From: Treponema sp.
GTDB taxonomy: Bacteria; Spirochaetota; Spirochaetia; Treponematales; Breznakiellaceae
Assembly: GCA_031288005.1 (NCBI GenBank)
Contig: JAITSE010000065.1
Coordinates: 1 to 10,174 of the forward strand
Direction of reading: 5' to 3'
DNA length: 10,174 bases
Position 1 is the first letter of the stretch. Each line of letters begins with the position of its first letter. A program made the translations under genes and the position numbers. Shown piece by piece: positions 1 to 5,730 of the stretch. A model generated the notes under the pieces. It did no database searches. It was given only the letters and a program-made list of their open reading frames with translations, and was not told where the DNA came from.

Positions 1-252
1 CTCTGATAAATGTCAGAGCCGCTCTGATAAATGTCAGAGCCGCTCTGATAAATGTCAGAGCCGCTCTGATAAATGTCAGAGCCGCTCTGATAGATTCCTG
101 AGCCGCTCTGATAAATGTCTGAGCCGCTCTGATAAATGTCTGAGCCGCTCTGATAAATGTCAGAGCCGCTCTGATAAATGTCAGAGCCGCTCTGATAAAT
201 GTCAGAGCCGCTCTGATAGATTCCTGAGCCGCTCTGATAGATTCCTGAGCCG
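1..252. repeat. 21-bp tandem repeat array, 12 copies
   Basis: Twelve head-to-tail units of exactly 21 bp run without spacers from base 1 and probably continue upstream of the window. There are three unit types. Type A (copies 1-4 and 8-10) has arms CTCTGA and TCAGAG around a 6-nt centre, then CCG. Type B (copies 6 and 7) differs from A by one base (unit position 15, A to T). Type C (copies 5, 11, 12) differs at positions 9, 12, 13 and 15. In type A, a second palindrome spans unit junctions: TCAGAGC, one base, GCTCTGA. Several frames stay open because 21 is a multiple of 3. Units are adjacent, so this is not a CRISPR array. The blockwise A/C/B/A/C order suggests segmental duplication inside the array. 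Confidence 0.97.
3..101 (+). CDS. possible 3' end of a heptad-repeat protein gene (partial)
   Basis: In plus-strand frame 3, type A units read as RAALINV. The frame is open from the window edge through four repeats and ends RAALIDS followed by TGA at 99-101, giving 32 residues. The beginning lies outside the window. The reading is suggested by the ORF at the other end of the window, whose 21-bp units read KAAIELY in the equivalent register (GCC GCT = Ala-Ala in both). Type B and C units place TGA where type A has AGA, so nothing downstream of 101 is translated in this frame. Against it, plus frame 2 (SDKCQSR, open to 271) and two minus-strand frames are also open, so coding is not proven. No function can be assigned. 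Confidence 0.3.
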   Translation: MINVRAALINVRAALINVRAALINVRAALIDS

Positions 253-253
253 T

Positions 254-292
254 GCAAACCGGCGGAGCTGAGACCGGAGGTCTCAAGTTTGC
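254..292. repeat. hairpin H1 with TGAGACC/GGTCTCA stem
   Basis: Starts two bases after the 21-bp array. Outer arms are GCAAAC (254-259) and GTTTGC (287-292); inner arms are TGAGACC (269-275) and GGTCTCA (279-285) around GGA. There is a 9-nt bulge on the 5' side and a single base on the 3' side. It has the same design as H2 in the opposite orientation. Confidence 0.75.
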
Positions 293-316
293 TTGGAGTT
301 TTGCGGGTTGGACCAG

Positions 317-336
317 AGCGGCCCCTGGGGGCCGCT
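317..336. repeat. GC-rich hairpin AGCGGCCCC/GGGGCCGCT
   Basis: A perfect 9-bp inverted repeat with a 2-nt centre, lying between the box at 295-304 and its degenerate complement at 338-346. A related GCGGCCC/GGGCCGC hairpin sits at the same place in the module at 572-641. Confidence 0.75.
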
Positions 337-349
337 TGAAAACCCCTAA

Positions 350-388
350 GCAATCTTGAGACCTCAGGTCTCAGCTTTGCCTGATTGC
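350..388. repeat. hairpin H2, inverted counterpart of H1
   Basis: Outer arms are GCAATC (350-355) and GATTGC (383-388); inner arms are TGAGACC (357-363) and GGTCTCA (367-373) around TCA. The 9-nt bulge is now on the 3' side, so H2 matches the reverse complement of H1. The outer stem differs from H1 at paired positions, which keeps the pairing. Confidence 0.75.
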
Positions 389-503
389 AGGGGCCGCAAA
401 ACTCCCCGCATTATTCTACGGGCCTTTTCCCCGCACTTCTTTACGTGGAGTTTTGCGTCACAAGCAGCCTCCACGCGGCCATAACAACCCGCAAAACTCC
501 TAA

Positions 504-542
504 GCAACCGCTATGAGACCCTACGGGTCTCATAGCGGTTGC
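504..542. repeat. hairpin H3, perfect 18-bp stem
   Basis: The arms at 504-521 and 525-542 are perfectly complementary over 18 bp with the 3-nt loop TAC. The stem contains the same TGAGACC/GGTCTCA core as H1 and H2, and its outer end is GCAACC/GGTTGC. It follows directly after box copy 491-500 and TAA. There is no T-run on either side, so it is not a typical intrinsic terminator. Confidence 0.9.
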
Positions 543-571
543 ACGGGAATCATCCCGGGAAAGAAATTCGG

Positions 572-641
572 GGAGTTTTGCGAACCAGCGGCTGCACTGC
601 GGCCCGCAAGGGCCGCGCTGTTCAAAAGTTCGCAAAACTCC
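572..641. repeat. nested stem-loop closed by 14-bp box arms
   Basis: Outer arms at 572-585 and 628-641 match perfectly over 14 bp (GGAGTTTTGCGAAC and its complement). Inside are CAGC/GCTG (586-589, 617-620), a 9-nt bulge at 590-598, and GCGGCCC/GGGCCGC (599-605, 610-616) around a GCAA loop. GCAA fits the GNRA tetraloop class, which would suit a folded RNA. Confidence 0.8.
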
Positions 642-643
642 AA

Positions 644-665
644 GCGACCCGCTTTAGCGGGTCGC
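644..665 (-). terminator. GC-rich hairpin downstream of the transporter operon
   Basis: GCGACCCGC (644-652) and GCGGGTCGC (657-665) form a perfect 9-bp stem around TTTA. It lies 17 bp beyond the stop codon of the last operon gene. Read on the minus strand it is followed by TTGGAGTTTT, a poor T-run, so it could end or stabilise the operon transcript but is not a canonical terminator. It is also the last hairpin of the repeated modules. Confidence 0.4.
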
Positions 666-682
666 AGGGTCGCAGGGCCGCT

Positions 683-1438
683 CTATATGGAATAATTGTC
701 AGCCGGAATAATCCTTGAAAGAAACTGTTTAGTGCGTTCCTCCCGGGCGTGAAAAAATATGTTGTCAGGCGTCCCCTCCTCGACAACGGCGCCCTTGTCC
801 ATGAATATCACCTTGTTTGCCGCATCCTGGGCAAAGCGCATCTCATGGGTAACGATGATCATGGTTACTCCTTCTCTGGCAATCCGCTTGATGATGGACA
901 GCGTTTCACCAACCAATTCCGGGTCAAGAGCCGATGTCGGCTCATCAAAAAGGATGAGCATTGGTTTTAGGGCAATGGCGCGGGCAATCCCAACTCGCTG
1001 CTGCTGGCCTCCTGAAAGCTGGGACGGATAGGCGTCCATTTTTCCGGCAAGCCCGGTTTTTTCAAGCGCCGCGGCCGCGGCCTGTTCAGCTTCTTTCACC
1101 GGGACGCCCCGGCCTGTAACAAGTCCTTCCATTACGTTTTGTTTTGCCGTCATGTTGTTAAAAAGATTGAAATTCTGAAAGACAAAAGCGGTGCTGCGGC
1201 GGACGGCAAGAATTTGTTTTTTATCAGCGCGGGTTAAATCAAGCGGAGGATTGCCGCCCAGGATGAGAGTACCCGCGTCAGCTCTTTCAAGAAAATTAAT
1301 GCATCTGAGCAGCGTCGTCTTTCCAGAACCTGAAGGCCCAATGATGACGATTACGTCTCCTTTTTCAACGCGGAGGTTGACGCCTTTGAGAACTTCATTT
1401 TTTCCAAATGACTTTTTCAAACCTTTAACTTCAATCAT
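683..1438 (-). CDS. polar amino acid ABC transporter ATP-binding protein
   Basis: This is the cytoplasmic ATPase (251 aa, normal length) of a polar amino acid importer of the GlnQ/HisP type. All nucleotide-binding motifs are intact: Walker A GPSGSGKT (34-41), Q-loop Gln88, signature LSGGQQQR (141-148), Walker B MLILFDEP (160-167) with catalytic Glu166, D-loop SALD (169-172) and switch His198. The ATG is preceded by a strong Shine-Dalgarno sequence, GGGAGG at 1445-1450. It is the last gene of the minus-strand operon and would dimerise under the two permeases encoded just upstream. A 95-bp gap with a terminator-like hairpin separates it from the preceding permease gene. The last few residues (PADNYSI) extend slightly past FLSRII. 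The family is certain; the substrate is not. Confidence 0.96.
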   Translation of the reverse strand: MIEVKGLKKSFGKNEVLKGVNLRVEKGDVIVIIGPSGSGKTTLLRCINFLERADAGTLILGGNPPLDLTRADKKQILAVRRSTAFVFQNFNLFNNMTAKQNVMEGLVTGRGVPVKEAEQAAAAALEKTGLAGKMDAYPSQLSGGQQQRVGIARAIALKPMLILFDEPTSALDPELVGETLSIIKRIAREGVTMIIVTHEMRFAQDAANKVIFMDKGAVVEEGTPDNIFFHAREERTKQFLSRIIPADNYSI

Positions 1439-1450
1439 AAATTTCCTCCC

Positions 1451-1489
1451 AAAAAATCCAGCCGCTTTAGCGCTTTAGCAGGCCGGCTG
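1451..1489 (-). terminator. possible intra-operon attenuator before the ATPase gene
   Basis: On the minus strand, CAGCCG (1489-1484) and CGGCTG (1464-1459) can pair, and G plus ATTTTTT follows at once (1458-1451). The centre has two GCTAAAG repeats that allow alternative pairings. This resembles a weak intrinsic terminator lying directly against the Shine-Dalgarno sequence of the ATPase gene. The stem is only 6 bp with a long loop, so partial read-through is likely if it acts at all. Confidence 0.35.
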
Positions 1490-1533
1490 CCTGAGGCTTT
1501 GAAGGCGGCGCGGGCTTTGATGAAACAGCCTTT

Positions 1534-2241
1534 CTAATAAGCCTGCTTTTTATAGCGGCTCACGCCTTTTTCCAGCAGTTTTGACGCTTTTTCGACAGCA
1601 AAACCGGCGCCCCAGTAGAGGAGCGCCGCGGCGGTATATGCCTCAAGATAGCGGTAGTTTTCCGTTGCGGGAATCATGGAGGCATTCAATATGTCAATGA
1701 TGGAGATAAAATAAAGTATCGATGACAGTTTTATAAATACAATGATGTTATTGCACAGCACAGGTATGGCTGCGGGAATCAACTGCGGCAGAACAACGCG
1801 GCGGAAAATCTGGGTGAAGCTAAGGCCGCAGGCATAGCCGGCTTCATACTGGCTTTGCGGAATCGAGAGCAGCGCGCCGCGGATTGTTTCCGATACGAAT
1901 GCGCCGCCCATGAAAGACATTGCCATAACAGCAATAACATTCATGCTGATATTTTTTGAGCCGGCATTCAGATGAAAGGCTTGGGCCAGGGCATTAAAGC
2001 CGTCCGTGACAGAAAAGTATACGATGTAAATAATGAGTATGCCCGGTATCGCCTTCACTATATCGACATATATTTTAAAAAAGGAGCATAGAAACGGCAT
2101 CCTGTATACGCGGCAGGAGGCCGCAAACGAGCCAAACAGCAGGCTTATGAAAAACGACAGCAGCGAAATGCTCAAGGTAAGCGGCGCCGCGGAAAGTCCT
2201 GATTTCAGCGAATTAACAAAGGCGGAAAAAGAGAAATCCAC
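1534..2241 (-). CDS. polar amino acid ABC transporter permease (first)
   Basis: An inner-membrane permease of the HisM/GlnP type, 235 aa, with roughly five hydrophobic membrane segments between about residues 20 and 215. The cytoplasmic EAA loop that contacts the ATPase is at about 131-153 (QYEAGYACGLSF, ending RRVVLPQ) with the conserved Gly at 139. The start codon is GTG (2239-2241); no upstream in-frame ATG fits, and an AAGG-type ribosome site lies just before it. It begins 6 bp after the stop of the other permease gene, so translation is probably coupled. The pair would form a heterodimeric channel. Its tail (SRYKKQAY) is basic, as expected for a cytoplasmic end. Confidence 0.92.
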   Translation of the reverse strand: MDFSFSAFVNSLKSGLSAAPLTLSISLLSFFISLLFGSFAASCRVYRMPFLCSFFKIYVDIVKAIPGILIIYIVYFSVTDGFNALAQAFHLNAGSKNISMNVIAVMAMSFMGGAFVSETIRGALLSIPQSQYEAGYACGLSFTQIFRRVVLPQLIPAAIPVLCNNIIVFIKLSSILYFISIIDILNASMIPATENYRYLEAYTAAALLYWGAGFAVEKASKLLEKGVSRYKKQAY

Positions 2242-2247
2242 TTAACC

Positions 2248-2958
2248 TTACCTTTGCCCCGGCGCGGCGCCGCCGTTGATTTTCTGTTTAATGTTTTTTT
2301 CCAAAAGGGAGAACAAAAAACTGATAATAAAAGAAAGAACGACAAAGATAAGCGCCGCCGCGGCATAGCCTTCAATAGCGTGGTGCGTCCGCACCGCAAT
2401 AAGCCTAACCTGCCCCACTATTTCGACCGCGCCAATCGTAAATCCCAGCGAAGTATTTTGAAGCAGCGCAAGGACATTGGCGGAAAAACCCGGCGCGGCA
2501 ACCAGCGCGGCCTGGGGCGCGACTATCCTTCTAAAAGCCTGAAAATCCGTAAGGCCGCAGGAAAGAGCGGCCTCGCGCTGCCCAGGATCGACGCTGAGAA
2601 TACTTGCCCGGATGATCTCCGATATAAAGGCGCCGGCGTTGAGGGCATAGGTAACATTGACAAAGATGAATTTATGCCACCTCTGCGCGTTTATGCCGGC
2701 TTTTGAAAGAAGATATGGGACGCCGAAATATACGACGAAAAGCTGCGCTATAACCGGCGTGCAGCGCAGAAAAGAAACGCCCGCGCTGATGATTTGGTAT
2801 AGGGCCGGCGTCCTGTAAAGCCGGATTAAAGCCGCGCATATTCCCAGTAAAAGGCCGGCGGACATGGACGCAAGCACAATGGACAGGGTTACGGGAATTT
2901 TTTGAAAGATGAGGGGAAGATTGCCGGCAAAACGCTCAAAACTGAAGAAGTCTTTCAT
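2248..2958 (-). CDS. polar amino acid ABC transporter permease (second)
   Basis: A second permease of the same family (236 aa), clearly homologous to its neighbour but not a recent duplicate. Hydrophobic segments lie at about 21-47, 56-83, 98-120, 145-165 and 196-220. The EAA loop is at 128-149 (REAALSCGLTDF, ending RRIVAPQ). Its ATG overlaps the TGA of the amidohydrolase gene by four bases (ATGA, 2955-2958), a hallmark of translational coupling, and no strong Shine-Dalgarno sequence is visible. Having two different permease genes is usual for PAAT-family importers. Confidence 0.93.
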   Translation of the reverse strand: MKDFFSFERFAGNLPLIFQKIPVTLSIVLASMSAGLLLGICAALIRLYRTPALYQIISAGVSFLRCTPVIAQLFVVYFGVPYLLSKAGINAQRWHKFIFVNVTYALNAGAFISEIIRASILSVDPGQREAALSCGLTDFQAFRRIVAPQAALVAAPGFSANVLALLQNTSLGFTIGAVEIVGQVRLIAVRTHHAIEGYAAAALIFVVLSFIISFLFSLLEKNIKQKINGGAAPGQR

Positions 2959-4193
2959 GTCAGCTCATCTTTCCCTGAAGCGGCGTCCGCGAAAAATGTC
3001 AGGGCGAAGCCCACGGTTTCCGCCGTCCCCAGTTCCAGCGCATCCTCGTCTATGTCGAATGACGCGGAGTGAAGATCGCCGCCGCCGCCTTTCTTTATAT
3101 TCCCGGCGCCCAAATGAACCATCAAAACCGGGCATACCCGGCGGAAAAAAGCAAAATCATCGGAGCACATCATAGGTTCGTATTTTTCGATGAGATGCTC
3201 CCCGCCAATGTATTCCCTGACCGCCTTCCGCCCGGTAAGCGCCATATTCCCGTCATTTATGACAGGCTGAACCTGGCCGCCGAAACGTTTTATTTTATAT
3301 GTGCAGTAAAAAGCTTCGGTTATGGTTTTAAGCAGGCGTTCAACTTCTTCCTGAAAAAGGAGCGCTGTTTCTTCATTGTAAACCCGCGCGGAACCAGTGA
3401 AGCGTATCACAGGATCAATTACGTTGGATAATTTTCCGTACCTGACTTTGCCGATATTGGTCGTGACAGGTTCAAACGGGGAAATACGCCGTTCCCGCAG
3501 GGATTTGAAAGCCAGATAGAAATGGGTAAAACAGTCAAGCGGGCTGTTTGCCGTGTCGGGTCTTGAACCATGCCCGCCTGAGCCTTTTATAACGGCCTCA
3601 AAACCGGCGGGGCAGGCAAATACCGGTCCTTCGAGTACGGCTATTTTTCCCGCCTCCAAATCAGGCCGCACATGAATCGCGTGCGCGCCGTCAGGATGTA
3701 TATGTTCTTTTTCAAAATAGCTGAGAATGTTTTTAAGCAGGCCAAGCCCTTCTTCACCCCGCTCGAAAACAGCGTAAACGCTCCCGTTTATCCGGCCTCG
3801 CAGTTCCCAAATTAATTTTGAGGCTGTAAGTAAAATCGCTGTATGGGCGTCGTGTCCGCAGGCGTGCATTAGGCCCGGATTTTGGGAAATTACGCTCCGT
3901 TTCCCCGCGAGATTGTTTTCACTTTCTGTTATGGGAAGCGCGTCAATCTCAGCGCGGAGAACAAGAGTGCGGCCCCGGCCTGCGCCGCTCTCCCTTTTGT
4001 TTGTCAGCTCGGCGACAATGCCTCCGTTTTCTACTTCAACAAAGGGAATTGAAAAACTTTCCAGTTTTTCCCTGATAACTTTAAGAGTTTCAAATTCTTT
4101 ACCGGAAAGTTCCGGACTGCGGTGAAGCTGCCGTCTGACATCAACGATAAAATCATGTTCGGCATGGACTGCTTTTGTTATAAATGACGCCAC
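2955..4193 (-). CDS. M20-family metal-dependent amidohydrolase
   Basis: A predicted cytoplasmic M20 hydrolase (HipO / N-acyl-amino-acid amidohydrolase group), 412 aa from the chosen GTG at 4191-4193. Visible motifs are LRAEIDALP (79-87), metal site HACGHDAH (110-117), Glu-Glu in FERGEEGLG (147-148), HAIHV (from 171), SGGHGSRP at the dimerisation domain (205-212), CSDDF (343-347) and a late metal ligand in DLHSASF (His375). The frame is open up to an ATG at 4277, but that would overlap the binding-protein gene by 65 bp and add 28 residues unlike the family. The GTG has GGGG 10 nt upstream and lies 19 bp after the preceding stop. Homologues in importer operons, such as YxeP of Bacillus subtilis, process imported acylated or modified amino acids. 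Substrate unknown. Confidence 0.9.
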   Translation of the reverse strand: MASFITKAVHAEHDFIVDVRRQLHRSPELSGKEFETLKVIREKLESFSIPFVEVENGGIVAELTNKRESGAGRGRTLVLRAEIDALPITESENNLAGKRSVISQNPGLMHACGHDAHTAILLTASKLIWELRGRINGSVYAVFERGEEGLGLLKNILSYFEKEHIHPDGAHAIHVRPDLEAGKIAVLEGPVFACPAGFEAVIKGSGGHGSRPDTANSPLDCFTHFYLAFKSLRERRISPFEPVTTNIGKVRYGKLSNVIDPVIRFTGSARVYNEETALLFQEEVERLLKTITEAFYCTYKIKRFGGQVQPVINDGNMALTGRKAVREYIGGEHLIEKYEPMMCSDDFAFFRRVCPVLMVHLGAGNIKKGGGGDLHSASFDIDEDALELGTAETVGFALTFFADAASGKDELT

Positions 4194-4212
4194 AGCCGCA
4201 TTTCCCCAAAAG

Positions 4213-5061
4213 TTAAGCCTTACCCTGGGCGCGCAGTTCTTCCAGTTCCGGCAGCAGCCTTGAATAATCATCGCCAAACCATTTTTTGCTTATGGTACTC
4301 AAGCGCCCGTTTTCACGGAGTTTTACAAGCGCGGCGTCAACATCCTCCTGAAGTTGTTTCCGGCCTTTTGCAAAGATGAAATAGGTGTAACCCGGCAGGA
4401 GGCGCGGGCCGGTCTCTTTTATCACGCCGGGAAAAGCCTTTTCCTGGTCAAGGAATCTTTTTTCATCAAGAATATATGCGTCAAAGCGGCCCTCACTGAG
4501 GCCCTTGATCTGCGCTTCATCGTCAAGGGAGCCGTAAATGAGATTTATGGGCCTTACAGCCTTTTCACGGTTATAGGCTTCGAGCAGGCCGGAAACATTC
4601 GAACCGGTAGAGCTTGACACATTTTTCCCTTCAAGATCAGCTATGGAATTGACGCTGGTTTCATCCTTGCGGACAACCAGCGAATAGGAATAAAAGCCTG
4701 TCGGCGTCTTGCCGTATAGGAATTTTGCTTCCCGTTCCGCATTTTTTGCATAGTTATGAGACGCAAAATCGTACTTGCCGGATTCCAGGCCCACGAGGAT
4801 GGCGGCAAACTGCGCTGTGTCCAGGGTAAACGTGTATTGGGGCAATATCTCGTCAAGCGCTTTCAGCAAATCAATATCATAACCTGAGAGTTCGCCCTTT
4901 TCATCAATGAAGCAAAAGCCCTTAAACGCATTGCCTGTACCAACAATAATTTCCTCAGCCGCCGCCGTATTCCGTTCTTTTGGCTTGCAGGCGCTCATTG
5001 AAAGCAGAAGAGCCAGGCATACGCTCCATGAGAAAAAACGCAGAAATTTTAATGATGTCAT
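4213..5061 (-). CDS. amino-acid-binding lipoprotein of the ABC importer
   Basis: An extracytoplasmic solute-binding protein (SBP_bac_3 / PBPb family), first gene of the operon, 282 aa from the ATG at 5059-5061. An ATG 18 bp upstream is less likely because the Shine-Dalgarno GGAGG (5066-5070) would then lie inside the gene. A lipoprotein signal runs to LSMSAC with Cys25 as the lipidated residue; Met at -3 fits the relaxed spirochaetal lipobox. Family segments include FCFIDEKGELSGYDIDLLKAL (about 49-69), DLEGKNV (142-148) and KWFGDD (260-265). Arg110 (NAER) and Asp199 (ILDE) align with HisJ Arg77 and Asp161, which bind the alpha-carboxylate and alpha-ammonium groups, so an amino acid ligand is likely. 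Confidence 0.93.
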   Translation of the reverse strand: MTSLKFLRFFSWSVCLALLLSMSACKPKERNTAAAEEIIVGTGNAFKGFCFIDEKGELSGYDIDLLKALDEILPQYTFTLDTAQFAAILVGLESGKYDFASHNYAKNAEREAKFLYGKTPTGFYSYSLVVRKDETSVNSIADLEGKNVSSSTGSNVSGLLEAYNREKAVRPINLIYGSLDDEAQIKGLSEGRFDAYILDEKRFLDQEKAFPGVIKETGPRLLPGYTYFIFAKGRKQLQEDVDAALVKLRENGRLSTISKKWFGDDYSRLLPELEELRAQGKA

Positions 5062-5076
5062 AAAACCTCCATAATT

Positions 5077-5102
5077 CATATAATAAATATAGTGTTTATA
5101 TG
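5077..5102. promoter_or_regulatory. possible operator palindrome in the operon leader
   Basis: CATATAA (5077-5083) and TTATATG (5096-5102) form a 7-bp inverted repeat with a 12-nt AT-rich centre. It lies between the predicted transcription start (about 5105) and the binding-protein gene. The position would suit a repressor, but it may simply be AT-rich chance pairing. Confidence 0.3.
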
Positions 5103-5111
5103 TTATTGTCT

Positions 5112-5141
5112 ATCATAAGGCAGGTCTTTCATTTTTGTCAA
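5112..5141 (-). promoter_or_regulatory. sigma-70-type promoter of the transporter operon
   Basis: On the minus strand, a perfect TTGACA -35 box (5141-5136) and TATGAT -10 box (5117-5112) are separated by 18 bp. Transcription would start near 5105, giving a leader of about 44 nt. All five downstream genes are closely packed in the same direction, so this is probably the operon's main promoter. Confidence 0.8.
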
Positions 5142-5291
5142 TAGAAAATTCGATTTTAGTTTGGCGGAATCAACAACCATATACCGCCCGACTTTTGCTT
5201 TAAGGAACCTGATACATCTGATAGCGAAGGTCGCGGATATCAATGCTCCATCGCCGCGGCTGGACATTTGATTCGGGACTTATGGTTTCCG

Positions 5292-5300
5292 TGTTATAAT
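5292..5300 (+). promoter_or_regulatory. extended -10 promoter element facing the OmpA-domain gene
   Basis: TGTTATAAT on the plus strand matches the extended -10 consensus (TGnTATAAT) perfectly. No good -35 box lies 17-18 bp upstream, which such promoters can tolerate. Transcription from about 5307 would give a leader of roughly 425 nt for the gene at 5731, or a separate small RNA covering the two hairpin structures at 5352-5631. Confidence 0.4.
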
Positions 5301-5351
5301 AAATAGGGCGTTTAATTCCGATATTTATAATAAGGCTATTTGCAAGGCATA

Positions 5352-5400
5352 ATCCGAACCCGGCGGAAACTTGTTTCCAAAGTTTCCGCCTGGTTCGGAT
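5352..5400. repeat. long hairpin with GGCGGAAAC/GTTTCCGCC stem
   Basis: ATCCGAACC (5352-5360) pairs with GGTTCGGAT (5392-5400), then one mismatch, then GGCGGAAAC (5362-5370) with GTTTCCGCC (5382-5390). That gives 18 paired bases around an 11-nt loop that holds another GTTTCC. No T-run follows on either strand. It could be a structured leader, a protein-binding site or an intergenic repeat. Confidence 0.85.
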
Positions 5401-5522
5401 ATTTCCGATTGTTGAACCAGTTCAATATTAAGATGGTATGGATTTAACCGTGGGTATGGTTTATCATATTAACAAAGGTTTCTAGTTTGAGTCGTGTGCG
5501 TTTTTAAAATAACATGAAAATT

Positions 5523-5631
5523 GAGCTTGTTCGAAAACCCGGTTGGTTTGGAAGCTGCGGAAACATCCGGAAACTGTGGAAACTTTGTTTCCGAAGTTTC
5601 CGAAGTTTCCGCGGTTCCGGTGGTCAAGCTC
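5523..5631. repeat. mirrored GGAAAC x3 / GTTTCC x3 structure
   Basis: Three GGAAAC copies (5559, 5569, 5578) are followed by three GTTTCC copies (5587, 5596, 5605), the latter at 9-bp spacing. The outermost pair extends to GCGGAAAC/GTTTCCGC. A distal pair, GAGCTTG (5523-5529) and CAAGCTC (5625-5631), can close the whole element. It shares its core with the hairpin at 5352-5400. A 54-codon ORF on the plus strand (5514-5678) crosses it but has no ribosome site. Confidence 0.75.
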
Positions 5632-5730
5632 TTGGAAAAACCGGCCGGGACCCGTTTTTTCCAGTAAATTCAAGATAGCTGTTCAAAAAGCTTAAATTTT
5701 AGGACAGCCGTAATTATAAAGGATTTTAGA

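Larger units (their letters stand above)
254..665. repeat. cluster of inverted repeats sharing a GGAGTTTTGC box
   Basis: About 410 bp without a convincing gene, packed with palindromes. The box GGAGTTTTGC occurs at 295-304, 447-456 and 572-581. Its complement GCAAAACTCC occurs at 396-405, 491-500 and 632-641, with a degenerate copy (GAAAACCCC) at 338-346. Longer exact pairs are 295-310 with 485-500 (16 bp) and 572-585 with 628-641 (14 bp). Three repeating modules can be seen: box, a GCGGCC-containing segment, complementary box, then an (T)AAGC-led hairpin. Their hairpins end at 388, 542 and 665. ORFs that cross this region are by-products of the palindromes. It could be a REP/BIME-like repeat family or structured RNA; I do not recognise the family. 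Confidence 0.85.

Noticed and set aside
1..252. CRISPR array
   Set aside because: The repeats are directly adjacent with no unique spacers, and the unit is only 21 bp.
2..271. Open plus frame reading SDKCQSR-type heptads through the whole array
   Set aside because: It has no start in the window and no counterpart in the right-hand array; openness follows from the 21-bp period. Kept only as an alternative reading.
1..358. Minus-strand coding of the left array (RAALTFI-type heptads)
   Set aside because: The frame is open through the array, but upstream it has no ATG or GTG before a stop near 380, only a TTG at about 285, and nothing like the N-terminus of the right-hand ORF.
254..665. Integron attC sites
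   Set aside because: The imperfect palindromes suggested it, but the GTTRRRY/RYYYAAC core boxes are missing at the right places and there are no cassette ORFs or integrase.
441..695. ORFs of about 60 codons on both strands (441-635 minus, 513-695 plus)
   Set aside because: They cross perfect palindromes, which makes both strands read MRPxGSHSGC-like sequence. No ribosome sites or protein features.
5482..5678. Small ORFs across the GGAAAC/GTTTCC element (minus 5482-5673, plus 5514-5678)
   Set aside because: The repetitive peptide content (for example RSFRSF) comes from the 9-bp steps of the repeat, and neither has a ribosome site.
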